Positions 1-6,928 of a stretch of 30,458 nucleotides of DNA are shown here, one piece after another. Position numbers and translations under genes: made by a program. This stretch comes from Palsa-870 sp035937155 (lineage in GTDB: Bacteria > Chloroflexota > Dormibacteria > Dormibacterales > Dormibacteraceae). The stretch is from NCBI GenBank assembly GCA_035937155.1, contig DASYVJ010000093.1, forward strand, positions 1 to 30,458, read 5' to 3'. The stretch's first letter is position 1. Every line of letters begins with the position of its first letter. The notes beneath the pieces were generated by a model. It searched no databases, was not told the DNA's origin, and was given only the letters and a program-made list of their open reading frames with translations.

Positions 1-84
1 ATCTTTATCGCCGCGCTGGCGTGGCTCGGGTTCCGGTTGGCTACCGAGCATTCGCGCATCGCCGAGCCGGCGACTGAGACCTAG
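1..84 (+). CDS. C-terminal end of an unidentified protein, probably membrane
   Basis: Frame 1 is open from the left edge to a TAG at 82-84 and gives 27 residues. The first ones (IFIAALAWLGFRLA) are hydrophobic, and a short polar tail ends in EPATET. This looks like the last membrane helix and cytoplasmic tail of a transporter-type protein, but too little is present to name a family. It lies just left of the first tRNA-derived module and may be either resident chromosome or cargo of a further segment to the left. Confidence 0.45.
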   Translation: MFIAALAWLGFRLATEHSRIAEPATET

Positions 85-210
85 CGGGGCCACGGACCAT
101 TCTGTGATCCATTGATCAGGCTTCGGGCGCAGCTCGGACACTGATCCGAGCGTCAACTTGTCTTGTCTTGTTAATTCCTCGCGCGTGTGGCTTCGACGCT
201 TGTCGCGGGT

Positions 211-394
211 TTGACAGCTTATTTGACAGCTTAATCAGGACATTCCGTGACGCGCTGGGACACTCTGTGACACAAACGCGTCAGAGCGCCGAGTACGTGA
301 GTCACGCCCTGACGCGTCCAGACACGTCCAGACAAGGAGGGTCAATCTCCTCTTAATCCCAAGGTTCAGGGTTCGATTCCCTGCGCGAGCACCA
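211..394 (+). repeat. Attachment-like module 1: double arm repeat, iterons, tRNA-Lys 3' half
   Basis: Two copies of TTGACAGCTTA begin at 211 and 223. The second starts 127 bp before the core. Between 301 and 340 the sequence repeats every 10 bp (GACGCGTCCA, GACACGTCCA, GACAAGGAGG). The core, 350-394, reads as anticodon loop CTCTTAA, T arm CAGGG-TTCGATT-CCCTG, acceptor strand CGCGAGC, discriminator A and CCA. The matching 5' acceptor strand GCTCGCG and the D arm are absent upstream, so this is not a functional tRNA gene. Confidence 0.8.
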
Positions 395-520
395 TTTTTG
401 GGTCAGGAGATGCCCCTGCGCGACAGGACGTGCCATTTGATGCGGACCGTTGTCGTCAATTGGGCGTGAGTCGCACAGCGAAATCAACCTGTTGCACGCA
501 CGAAACGCGTCACAAGGCGT
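395..520 (+). repeat. Right-flank repeat R1, copy 1
   Basis: The bases after the CCA of module 1 are nearly the same as those after module 2 (3493-3620). Shared blocks include GTCAGGAGATGCCCCTGCG, GACAGGACGTGCCATTTGA and GAAACGCGTCACAA. Similarity fades after about 125 bp. The stretch has no credible gene; it behaves as the left terminus of two sister segments. The remainder up to 613 shows nothing recognisable. Confidence 0.7.
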
Positions 521-613
521 CAAATTTTCCGAATGGAGCGCCAGCTGTCTACGTTGCAGCCCGCACCCATCCACGATCGACTCTCAGTGACTGCGGCACC
601 TATGTCACGTGCT

Positions 614-1225
614 TCAGGTCGCGGTGGCGGTTGCATACTGCGGGCGCCCGGTGGGCCGGTAGACCTGGATCGTTACCCCCTTCGGGGTGGCTCGCGAGTC
701 GACCAGGTCAAGCGCTATGTCCGGGCCGGTGTCGGGGAATAGCCGCGTGCCCTGGCCGACGACCACCGGGAAGGTGAACAGGGTGATCTCGTCGACAAGC
801 TGGTTGTCGAGCAGCCACCGGATCAGGGCGCCGCTGCCTTGCACCTGCAGCTCGCGTCCGGGCTTGGCTTTCAGCTCGCGGACGGCGGCCGCGACGTCAC
901 CGGAGAGGACGGTCGTGTTCGCCCACCGCGGTTCGGTGAGCGTGGTCGATGCGACGTACTTAGGCTGCTTGTTCAAGGCCGTCCAGATCGGGCTGTCGCC
1001 CGGATCGTCCCACGTTCCCCAGGAGCCGGCGAAGATCTCGTAGGTCCGCCGGCCGAACAAGAACGCGTCGGCGCGCTGGAAGATCTCGTCCATGACCGTC
1101 CCGGCTTCGTTGTCGAAGTGGGCCCATCCGCCGCGCTCGAATACGCCGCGCTCGTCCTCGTCCGGCCCGCCGGGCCCCTGCATCACTCCGTCAACGGAGA
1201 CCTGCGTGGTGGTCGCCAGTTTCAT
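614..1225 (-). CDS. Dihydrofolate reductase family protein (RibD C-terminal-like)
   Basis: The 203-residue product starts MKLATTTQVSVDGVMQGPGG, the usual N-terminus of the RibD C-terminal/DHFR-like family in Actinobacteria and Chloroflexi. Further family signatures are FGRRTYEIF, the strand around KYVAST, the GSGALIRWLL glycine-rich segment and LFTFPVVVGQGTRLF. These proteins have an NAD(P)H-dependent reductase fold, but their substrates are mostly unknown. An upstream in-frame extension to 1720 only overlaps the neighbouring gene. The ATG at 1223-1225 is chosen because a GGAGGGAA ribosome-binding site lies just before it. It is the last gene of an ArsR-SRPBCC-reductase operon read leftward, 74 bp after the SRPBCC gene. 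Cytoplasmic; the family call is firm and the function is not. Confidence 0.9.
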   Translation of the reverse strand: MKLATTTQVSVDGVMQGPGGPDEDERGVFERGGWAHFDNEAGTVMDEIFQRADAFLFGRRTYEIFAGSWGTWDDPGDSPIWTALNKQPKYVASTTLTEPRWANTTVLSGDVAAAVRELKAKPGRELQVQGSGALIRWLLDNQLVDEITLFTFPVVVGQGTRLFPDTGPDIALDLVDSRATPKGVTIQVYRPTGRPQYATATAT

Positions 1226-1299
1226 CGTCGCAGTTCCCTCCTGGGTGAGTTTGTCGTTGGTTGGGTGGTTGATGTGGTCACAACGGTTCTCCTCTGGAT

Positions 1300-1803
1300 C
1301 TAGCGCTGGATAGTTTCTTCGGCGAGGATGGCATCGATCTGGCCGACGGCCTGGCTCAGTCCCTCTTCCGTGCCCATGGCCAGGACCTGCTCCATGGCCT
1401 CGGTGCTGGGGAACACGATCTCGATCGACATGCGCGTGCGTCCTTGGGCGACCTCCTCGATGCCGACGCGGATCGTGTTTATCGGCATGTCCGTGTTGGG
1501 CGTGCCGTCCGGGTTGGCAAAGCCGGCGCGGAAGAGAATGCGACGCGGCGGCTCGACCTCGAGGACGTCCCAGTAGCCGTGCGGCTGGTCGCCCGCGGGC
1601 CCGGTCATGTGGGCCTCGACGCGACTGCCGGGCGCCAGGTCGTGTTTGGTGAAGGTGGCAGGGTAGGTCGGCGGCCCCCACCAGCGCTCGAGCTGGCGCG
1701 GATCCGCCCACAGCTGCCAAATGCGCTCGACCGATGCATCGAATTCGGCCTCAACGGTCAGGGTGAGCCTCTGGGGATCCTTGCGGACAGCGGTGACGGT
1801 CAT
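1300..1803 (-). CDS. SRPBCC / AHSA1-like domain protein
   Basis: The 167-residue product has the START/Bet v1-like fold pattern of the activator-of-Hsp90-ATPase homologue family: VEAEFDASVERIWQLWADP followed by LERWWGPPTYPA, then GYWDVLEVEPPRRILF, and a C-terminal helix near EGLSQAVGQIDAIL. Such proteins bind small hydrophobic ligands or lipids, and in bacteria they are often paired with ArsR regulators. Its ATG overlaps the stop of the upstream ArsR gene by four bases (ATGA), indicating translational coupling. It probably works with the regulator and the downstream reductase in one small-molecule response, but the ligand cannot be read from the sequence. Confidence 0.9.
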   Translation of the reverse strand: MTVTAVRKDPQRLTLTVEAEFDASVERIWQLWADPRQLERWWGPPTYPATFTKHDLAPGSRVEAHMTGPAGDQPHGYWDVLEVEPPRRILFRAGFANPDGTPNTDMPINTIRVGIEEVAQGRTRMSIEIVFPSTEAMEQVLAMGTEEGLSQAVGQIDAILAEETIQR

Positions 1804-2165
1804 CGTTTGCTCTCCTTTGTCTCCACGGTGTCGATGGCGCCGGCCGTCTCGGCGATGAGCTCGTTCATGCGGTCGATCCGAGCCCGCCACAGCTCCTCGT
1901 ACTGGTCGACCAGGCGGCGCGCAACGAGTAGCGCCTCGAGGTTGGTGCGGACGACCCTGCGGCGGCCGATGCGCTGCTTCGTGATCAGGCCTGCGCGCTC
2001 GAGAACTGCGACGTGCTTCTGGACCGCCGCGAAGCTCATCGGGTAATGGCTGGCCAGCTCGAGGACGCCCTCCTCGGCGCTGATCGCGCGGCGGACGATG
2101 TCGCGGCGTGTGTGATCCGCGAGGGCGGCGAACACGCGATCGGAGTCCGGCGGCGCGATCTGCAC
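1800..2165 (-). CDS. ArsR-family transcriptional regulator
   Basis: The 121-residue winged-helix protein begins MQIAPPDSDRVFAALADHTR and contains RRDIVRR, the recognition segment MSFAAVQKHVAVLERAGLI and the wing KQRIGRRRVVRTN, all typical of ArsR regulators linked to SRPBCC genes. It lacks the cysteine pairs of metal-sensing ArsR proteins, so metal binding is unlikely. The start is a GTG at 2163-2165 that sits on the edge of a 26-bp perfect palindrome. A promoter placed there would start transcription at or next to the GTG, so the message is probably leaderless. It is the first gene of the operon with the SRPBCC and reductase genes and probably represses itself. Confidence 0.92.
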   Translation of the reverse strand: MQIAPPDSDRVFAALADHTRRDIVRRAISAEEGVLELASHYPMSFAAVQKHVAVLERAGLITKQRIGRRRVVRTNLEALLVARRLVDQYEELWRARIDRMNELIAETAGAIDTVETKESKR

Positions 2166-2190
2166 TGATACAACCGTACGGTTGTATCAG
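2165..2190. promoter_or_regulatory. Perfect 26-bp palindromic operator of the ArsR operon
   Basis: The half-site CTGATACAACCGT is followed directly by its exact reverse complement. It abuts the GTG start of the ArsR gene and covers the proposed -10 element. ArsR dimers bind such dyads, so autorepression is the natural reading. Confidence 0.8.
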
Positions 2191-2201
2191 CGTTGTGTCA
2201 A
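2166..2201 (-). promoter_or_regulatory. Predicted leaderless promoter of the ArsR operon
   Basis: On the minus strand TTGACA (2196-2201) is followed after 17 bp by TACGGT (2173-2178). Seven bases further is the GTG start codon, leaving no room for a ribosome-binding site. The operator palindrome overlaps the spacer and the -10 element. Confidence 0.6.
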
Positions 2202-2356
2202 GCCTCGAAGCTCCGGTCGCAGCGCGTGAGCTCGCGGCCCTCGAGCTCGTCGGCTTCGCGCCACGCCTGCATCCGCCGCGGGTGCATTCGGAAATACAGG
2301 TAGCGCGTGGTTAGTGTGACCGGGAATTCGGTCAAGCGGTCGCATATCGAAAGGAT
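2198..2356 (-). pseudogene. C-terminal remnant, pyridoxamine 5'-phosphate oxidase-like flavoprotein
   Basis: Minus-strand reading between a stop at 2357-2359 and TGA at 2198-2200 gives 52 residues. They include RYLYFRMHPRRMQAWREAD, then ELEGRELTR, a pattern seen at the C-terminus of FMN-binding PNPOx-related proteins (an H-P-R-R segment followed by an A-W-R-E-A-x-E-L helix). The N-terminal flavin-binding part is missing and no start or frame extension restores it. The tail overlaps the -35 of the ArsR promoter. The family assignment is from memory of the motif and is tentative. Confidence 0.4.
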
Positions 2357-2641
2357 CTACACGGTCAGGCTTTCGCGCCCGGATGCGCCTCGCGATGTCA
2401 TAGGGTCGGATCGGTTGCTATTCGATCTGGCGACTCACTCCGGCGATGAAGGCGCGGATGCGGCCTACCGTGCCCGCCGCGACGGTCCTCACCGCCGGCA
2501 CAGGTCCGGAACTCCGAATTCGATCGCTGCTTCATCGCCGAGGCTTGCGCTATCGCCCACGCGCGTCCGCCAAGGCGATAACCGAGTTATCGGGGATACA
2601 GTGTGCCGTGCCCCAAATGCCCAGCCTTGAGGAGGAACACC

Positions 2642-3106
2642 ATGAGCAAAAAGAAGGCCACGCAGACATCGGTTCGCCGCACCGCCGGCAAGGGAGACGC
2701 GTTGTTGTCAGCCGAGGAACGAGCCGCGATGAGGGAGACCCTCAACGAGCGGCGACGGGCTCGCTCAGGCAAGGTGGACGGGGAAAGCGACGTACTCGCG
2801 AAGATCGCCGAGATGGCGAAACCGGATCGCGTCATGGCCGAGCGGATCCACGCCATCGTCAAAGCCAAGGCGCCGACTCTCAGTCCGAAAACTTGGTACG
2901 GCATGCCCGCTTATGCGAAGGACGGCAAGGTCATCTGCTTCTTCCAGAGCGGAGCAAAGTTCAAGTCAAGGTACGCGACCTTCGGTTTCCAGCAGGACGC
3001 AAACCTCGATGACGGTGACTTTTGGGCTACCTCTTTTGCAGTGAACAGACTCACCCCCACCATCGAAGAAAAGATCGGCAAGCTGGTCAAGAAAGCGGCC
3101 GGTTGA
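2642..3106 (+). CDS. DUF1801 domain protein
   Basis: The 154-residue product has a basic, low-complexity N-terminus (MSKKKATQTSVRRTAGKG) followed by the DUF1801 core: WYGMPAYAKDGKVICFF, KFKSRYATFGF, NLDDGDFWATSFAV and a C-terminal helix ending LVKKAAG. DUF1801 proteins share a fold with YdhG/frataxin-like proteins; some are proposed iron chaperones, but most are uncharacterised. The ATG at 2642 is preceded by GGAGGA at 2631-2636. A longer in-frame start at 2603 lacks this. It stands alone on the plus strand, with the cassette boundary about 200 bp downstream. Confidence 0.9.
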   Translation: MSKKKATQTSVRRTAGKGDALLSAEERAAMRETLNERRRARSGKVDGESDVLAKIAEMAKPDRVMAERIHAIVKAKAPTLSPKTWYGMPAYAKDGKVICFFQSGAKFKSRYATFGFQQDANLDDGDFWATSFAVNRLTPTIEEKIGKLVKKAAG

Positions 3107-3181
3107 CGTACGTGGTAGCTCGCTCTCTCGTAATTGGTGACTCGGTGCAGACATTCGCTGCGTGGTGAGCCGTTGGGAGAG

Positions 3182-3317
3182 TCAGACAGCGTCTTCGAAA
3201 AGCGCTAGGAGCTCGTGCGTTCCGTTGTCCTCTTTCAGGCGACTCAGCACCCAGACGGAGCCGTGGAAACGACCTCGAGTGTCGCACTCGTTGCCTCCAG
3301 GGTCCTGCCGGACAGCT
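3182..3317 (-). pseudogene. Possible 5'-truncated gene remnant at a segment boundary
   Basis: A minus-strand frame enters from the arm module of boundary 2 and ends at TGA (3182-3184). It encodes about 44 residues, including RFHGSVWVLSRLKEDNG and HELLALFEDAV, whose composition is far more protein-like than the alternative arginine-rich frames. No family is recognised and no start codon with a ribosome-binding site is seen. It may be the tail of a gene cut by the boundary; chance is a real alternative. Confidence 0.25.
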
Positions 3318-3492
3318 TATTTGACAGCTTACTCAGGACACTCTGTGACACGCCAGGACGCTCTGTGGCGCAGACGCGTCAGACCGGCGAATACGTGAGG
3401 CAGGCCCTGACACTTCCTGACGCTTCCTGGCAAGGAAGGTCAATCTCCTCTTAATCCCAAGGTTCAGGGTTCGACTCCCTGCGCGAGCACCA
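3310..3492 (+). repeat. Attachment-like module 2: double arm repeat, iterons, tRNA-Lys 3' half
   Basis: GACAGCTTA occurs twice, at 3311 and 3323, the second within TTGACAGCTTA starting at 3321, 127 bp before the core at 3448-3492. The stretch between matches module 1 closely (CTCTGTGACAC, ACGCGTCAGA, TACGTGAGG, GGTCAATCTC). The core differs from copy 1 by one base in the T loop (GACTCC for GATTCC). No tRNA 5' half is present. Confidence 0.8.
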
Positions 3493-3620
3493 TTTGTGTG
3501 TCAGGAGATGCCCCTGCGCGACAGGACGTGCCATTTGATGCGGAACGCTGTCATCAATTGAGTGCGAGTCGCACAGCGGAAACAACCTCTATCACGCCCG
3601 AAACGCGTCACAACGCGTCA
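3493..3620 (+). repeat. Right-flank repeat R1, copy 2
   Basis: Nearly identical to 395-520 over about 125 bp directly after the CCA. The rest of this non-coding stretch, to 3852, holds no gene except a second repeat shared with 16345-16397. Confidence 0.7.
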
Positions 3621-3782
3621 AATTGCCTGATGCACCGACAGGCAGTCGACAGTGCCCCTGGTTCTCGTCTCTTTCGCCGCTTGCATTTGCCATCTCGGTC
3701 GAGGACCCGTGATGTCTGGAGAGTGCTCGGCCCCTACGCGGATAGGCCGATCGCTGCGGGCGCATCGCGTACCCAGGGGGCC

Positions 3783-3835
3783 TACAGGTGGTGGTCAGTC
3801 TGCCGCGATGCGTCACGTTCGCGACATTTGATTGC
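3783..3835 (+). repeat. Internal terminus repeat R3, copy 1
   Basis: CTACAGGTGGTGGTCAGTC and the following TGCCGCGATGCGTCAC recur at 16345-16397 with a handful of mismatches, continuing to CATTTGATTGC. In both places the block precedes the first gene of the segment, suggesting that segment termini are modular and exchanged between elements. Confidence 0.65.
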
Positions 3836-3852
3836 AGTCAAACTCACCGTCG

Positions 3853-4413
3853 ATGACCTACGTCGCTTTTCTGAGGGGCGTGAACGTCGGGGGCAAGGGC
3901 ATCGTCTCGATGGCGGCCATCAAAGAGGCCCTCGTCGCCCTCGGTCTGTAAGATGTACGGACCTACATCAACTCGGGCAACGTCATCTTCTCGACCCGAG
4001 CATCGGACGCTCAGCAGCTCATGGCCCGGATCGAGAACGCGCTCGAGCAGCACACGGGCATGGCGATCAAGGTGCTCGTCATGGACCACAAGACACTGAA
4101 GAAAATGGTCGACGCGATTCCGCGTAATTGGGTCGACGACAAAACGATGCGGACCTATGTCCTGTTGCTATGGAAGGAGCTCGACGATCGCAGGATCCTC
4201 GACCGTCTCCCGATCAAGCCCGGCGTCGATGAGCTCAGGTACACGCCTGGGGCCGTCGTCTGGCGGGTCGATCGCGAGAACGTGGGCAGGAGCCAGATGA
4301 ACAGAATCGTCGGCACGCCCCTGTACAAGAAGATCACCATCCGCAGCGCGAACACGATGCGAAAGCTCAACGAGCTGACCGCGACACCTACACGGCTTCC
4401 CGCGGCTGGCTGA
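3853..4413 (+). pseudogene. DUF1697 protein gene interrupted by an in-frame stop
   Basis: Reading from ATG at 3853 gives MTYVAFLRGVNVGGKGIVSM, the characteristic DUF1697 N-terminus. After 32 residues a TAA stop (3949-3951) follows LGL, and the same frame then continues with DVRTYINSGNVIFSTRA and the rest of the domain to TGA at 4413. The full frame is 187 codons, the normal size for the family (about 180 residues). Later landmarks are the ALEQHTGMAIKVLV segment and the C-terminal YKKITIRSANTMRKLNEL. One substitution (for example AAA or GAA to TAA) explains the defect, so decay is recent or the base is a sequencing error. The ATG at 4021 could restart a truncated product. DUF1697 function is unknown. 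Confidence 0.85.
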
Positions 4414-4489
4414 AGTAGACGCCCGCCACTGTCCGCCACATCAGCGAGCGACATCACGGCCTTGTGTGGGCCGAGGGGCAGGTGTCCCG

Positions 4490-4519
4490 TGAGGGACCCA
4501 GCTAACGGGCAGTCCCTCA
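4490..4519. terminator. Weak hairpin between converging genes
   Basis: TGAGGGAC (4490-4497) and GTCCCTCA (4512-4519) form an 8-bp stem with a 14-base loop. The second arm contains the stop codon of the RidA-family gene, and the hairpin sits between two convergent genes. There is no T-run, so termination is only a suggestion. Confidence 0.3.
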
Positions 4520-4909
4520 ATGATCAGGGAGCGTAGCTACTGCCTCGATCTCAACGAGAGCGCCCGGTCGTGCTGGAGTGACAGCAAGGACAGTGACGAC
4601 GGTGCGGTGGTCGCCCCACACCGAGCGGGTTGCTGCGTATGCTGCCCCCGCGTCGGTTCCGGCGGCGAGATAGATCGTCAGTTTGGCAACATGCTCGGCG
4701 TCAGTCCCGGCCTCAGCGAGCACGGCGAGCACGTTGCGCATGGCCTGCTCTGTCTGTGCCTGCAGTCCGTCGAGCAGAGCGCCAGTGCTGTCTGTTCCGT
4801 TCTGCCCGCCCACAAAGAGCGTCGGCCCAGCAGGAACGATCATGCCTTGCGCGAAGGCTGGACTGTTATGCAGCTGTGGGGGGTCGACCGGCGTGGGTTT
4901 GGTGGTCAT
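4517..4909 (-). CDS. RidA / YjgF family protein
   Basis: The 130-residue product carries the RidA pattern: an N-terminal strand with a small-molecule pocket (FAQGMIVPAGPTLFVGGQNG), the helix QTEQAMRNVLAVLAEAGTDAEHVAKLTIYL, and the terminal segment PGALVEIEAVATL. RidA proper uses an arginine in an 'xR-P-x-C/A-R-V-E-I-E' motif to hydrolyse enamines and imines. Here that stretch reads ARPGALVEIEAV, so the catalytic arginine before VEIE is replaced and this is probably a non-archetypal Rid subgroup. The ATG at 4907-4909 follows a GGGAGG ribosome-binding site; a longer start at 4927 does not. Monocistronic, pointing away from the boundary at 5124. Confidence 0.88.
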   Translation of the reverse strand: MTTKPTPVDPPQLHNSPAFAQGMIVPAGPTLFVGGQNGTDSTGALLDGLQAQTEQAMRNVLAVLAEAGTDAEHVAKLTIYLAAGTDAGAAYAATRSVWGDHRTVVTVLAVTPARPGALVEIEAVATLPDH

Positions 4910-4941
4910 GGTTCCAGCCTCCCGCATAAAAGCCGATCCGC

Positions 4942-5124
4942 TGACAGCTTATTTGACAGCTTACCCGGGGCAGTCTGTGACACGCCATGACGCTCTGTGG
5001 CACAAAGGCGTCAGCGCGCCGAATACGTGAGGCACGCCCTGACACGTCCTGACGCTTCCTGGCAAGGAAGGTCAATCTCCTCTTAATCCCAAGGTTCAGG
5101 GTTCGACTCCCTGCGCGAGCACCA
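4942..5124 (+). repeat. Attachment-like module 3: double arm repeat, iterons, tRNA-Lys 3' half
   Basis: TGACAGCTTA begins at 4942 and TTGACAGCTTA at 4953, the latter 127 bp before the core at 5080-5124. Between 5031 and 5070 the sequence is 10-bp periodic (GGCACGCCCT, GACACGTCCT, GACGCTTCCT, GGCAAGGAAG). It starts almost at the RidA gene's ribosome-binding site, so that gene's promoter must lie inside the module or the gene is read from a truncated upstream region. Confidence 0.8.
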
Positions 5125-5336
5125 ACATGCAGTGTCACAGCGTCTCAGAGAGTCTCCATGTGGCGCCTAGAGTCTCAAGTGGTCGGCCTCAGCTTGTGGC
5201 CGATCGGAGGTTGACACCTTATCTGACACCTTGACGGTTGAGAATGCGCCTGCGGATGGCCTCCAACCGGACCCAATCTAAACTCGGCAACAGCATTCCT
5301 GAAGGCGTGGAACCCCACAGCAGGTACTGAATATCC
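5125..5336 (+). repeat. Right-flank repeat R2, copy 1
   Basis: About 210 bp after the CCA match 10815-11027, with blocks AGTGTCACAGCGTCTCAGAG, GACACCTTGACGGT, GCTGATGGCC-like and AACCCCACAGCAGG conserved. It includes a further doubled arm element (TTGACACCTTATCTGACACCTTGACG) from 5212. At 5334-5345 the bases TCCCAAGGTTCA again match the tRNA core, suggesting the scar of a collapsed neighbouring unit. No gene is seen between 5125 and 5421. Confidence 0.65.
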
Positions 5337-5421
5337 CAAGGTTCACTTTTAGCGCCGGGAAGCCTCAAGTCCGCTTCAGCGACTCAAGAAATTCCTGTGC
5401 GAGGCCACTCTACGACCTGAG

Positions 5422-6006
5422 TCAAGGGCTGAGAAGTCGGCCCACGGTGCCGAGCGCGAAGAGGGCTCCGAGGGCAAGCAGCACAAGCCCTCGGATCCTC
5501 GCGTTGGACCGAAAGAAGCTGTGGCCGATGCCCAGCAGCCAAATTGCGGCAGGGATGCCTTCGAGTGTTTGCCACAGGCCCCTAGCAACGATCAGGTAAA
5601 GGATCACGAAGTCGCCTGTTATGGCATCGCGCTGTGACCCCAAGGCAGCCTGGTAGGCGCGCATAAGGGGCGGTGCGGCGGTGCCTAGAATGACGGCGCC
5701 GGTCGCCCCGATCAGGATGTAAATCAGACCCGCGAAGCTGCACAAACCGATGAATCGATCTCCCTTGAAACGCTCGCGGAAGTAGACGGCGAGCGGCCCC
5801 AGCAGGAGATAGCCTATGAGGTCCAACGAACTGGCCCAACGGATCAGTTCTGCGGCTGCAGACCCTCGCGTAACCAGGCCTCTCGGATCGCTGAAAACCT
5901 TAGCCTCGAAGCCTGAGGCAGCGAATATCAAGAAGCCGCTCGACCCCATCAGCACGATGCCCGCAACGGCGGCGGTCGTGGCAAGTCGACCAGTCAGCCT
6001 TGGCAC
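5422..6006 (-). CDS. Multi-pass membrane protein of unknown function
   Basis: The 194-residue product has about six hydrophobic segments, for example GIVLMGSSGFLIFAAS near the N-terminus, LDLIGYLLLGPLAVYF and LCSFAGLIYILIGATGAVIL in the middle, and GLVLLALGALFALGTVG at the end. It resembles the small membrane proteins that accompany NarL-type two-component systems in this window, but no named family is certain. The start is taken as GTG at 6004-6006, which has no clear ribosome-binding site; an ATG at residue 20 is an alternative. It is divergent from the next gene, and the shared 80-bp upstream element (6119-6198) lies between them. Confidence 0.65.
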   Translation of the reverse strand: MPRLTGRLATTAAVAGIVLMGSSGFLIFAASGFEAKVFSDPRGLVTRGSAAAELIRWASSLDLIGYLLLGPLAVYFRERFKGDRFIGLCSFAGLIYILIGATGAVILGTAAPPLMRAYQAALGSQRDAITGDFVILYLIVARGLWQTLEGIPAAIWLLGIGHSFFRSNARIRGLVLLALGALFALGTVGRLLSP

Positions 6007-6118
6007 AATCCCAGGTTACGTTTTCGGAGGCGTCACGACTTGTTCTCTGTGAGGCGAGCGTAGCTGTGCGGTTGCGGTCGGCTGGGATTGCGCGAGAGAC
6101 CGGCTGAACAGACTGACA

Positions 6119-6198
6119 TTTCCCGGCCAATCTCCCGGCTACTCGGGAACCCCACGGATGACATGGGAATACGACCGAAGCAATCCTTGCTGGCGCAT
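6119..6198. promoter_or_regulatory. Shared upstream element U1, copy 1, with an inverted repeat
   Basis: This element matches 9678-9755 at most positions: TTCCCGGCCAATCTCCCGG, then CTCGGGAA, GATGACATGGGAAT and ACGACCGA. Inside is a dyad TCCCG-N6-CGGGA (copy 2 has TTTCCC-N8-GGGAAA). Both copies precede a membrane-protein gene, and those two genes flank the kinase/regulator pair. A binding site for the encoded response regulator is a sensible inference. Confidence 0.6.
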
Positions 6199-6247
6199 GC
6201 GCCACGGGCGACGTGGCTGTGACAACAAGAGTCAGGAGGTTCGCAAC

Positions 6248-6928
6248 ATGTCGTCTTCCAATGTCTTGAGGCTCGGCGCCTACGCGGGCATCGCCTACGT
6301 GGTTCTGGTGATGGTTGGCTTGATCGCCGGCAACCTCGCCAGTCCGGCGCCCCTTTCCATCTTTCGGTCGGCGTCCGAAGCAGCTCGGATCGCCGCCGTC
6401 GCAACACCTCAGGGCGTCTGGATCGGCTTGGGAATCGCCGTGCTGTCGGTTCCTTTCTTCGTCGTTTTCGCCGTTCGAATCTGGATCGCACTCCGGGGAG
6501 CCGCGCACACCGGCCTGCTCCCGACTACGGTTCTGATTGCGGCCGGCGTGGCTGCGACGCTCTACCTCGCCTCCTTCGCGGTGGCGGCGGCGCTGGATGC
6601 CAGTGCCGGCCACGGCCTGGACTCGCAGGGCGCGATGGTCCTGTCCTACCTGCGCGGCACCATGGACATGTTGAGCTGGCCGGTGCTCGGGCTTTTCCTC
6701 GTCGCGGCCGGCGTGGCCGGCGTGCGGGACCGCTCACTGCCGACCTGGACCGCCTGGGCGGCAGTGGTGGTGGGCGTCGCGGCGGCGGCCGTGGCAGTGG
6801 CGGCCACGTCTGACCTGGCACAAATGGTGCAACTCCTGCCGCTGCTCTGGATAGTTGCGACCTCGATCGCGCTCGTCGCTCGACCCGGGCGTGCAGCGCA
6901 GTCTTCGAAGGTCATGATTGGCGCGTGA
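6248..6928 (+). CDS. Multi-pass membrane protein upstream of the sensor kinase
   Basis: The 226-residue protein begins MSSSNVLRLGAYAGIAYVVL and has about six hydrophobic stretches, including VWIGLGIAVLSVPFFVVFAV, TTVLIAAGVAATLYLASFAV and AAVVVGVAAAAVAVAA. A similar start (MSSSFIGRLGAAGAIAYGV) is seen in the membrane protein at 25704, which also precedes a NarL-type kinase. A DUF4386-like relationship is possible but not certain. The ATG at 6248 follows AGGAGGT at 6234-6240. Its stop overlaps the kinase start by four bases (GTGA), so it is translationally coupled to the kinase and may be its signal-sensing partner. Confidence 0.8.
   Translation: MSSSNVLRLGAYAGIAYVVLVMVGLIAGNLASPAPLSIFRSASEAARIAAVATPQGVWIGLGIAVLSVPFFVVFAVRIWIALRGAAHTGLLPTTVLIAAGVAATLYLASFAVAAALDASAGHGLDSQGAMVLSYLRGTMDMLSWPVLGLFLVAAGVAGVRDRSLPTWTAWAAVVVGVAAAAVAVAATSDLAQMVQLLPLLWIVATSIALVARPGRAAQSSKVMIGA

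Noticed and set aside
319..394. Functional tRNA-Lys gene at the first core
   Set aside because: The 3' half folds well, but no 5' acceptor strand GCTCGCG, D arm or 5' anticodon stem precedes it; the same is true of every other copy.
614..1720. A 368-residue protein covering two genes on the minus strand
   Set aside because: The first 165 residues are arginine/histidine-rich shadow of the SRPBCC gene; the real protein starts at 1225 after a ribosome-binding site.
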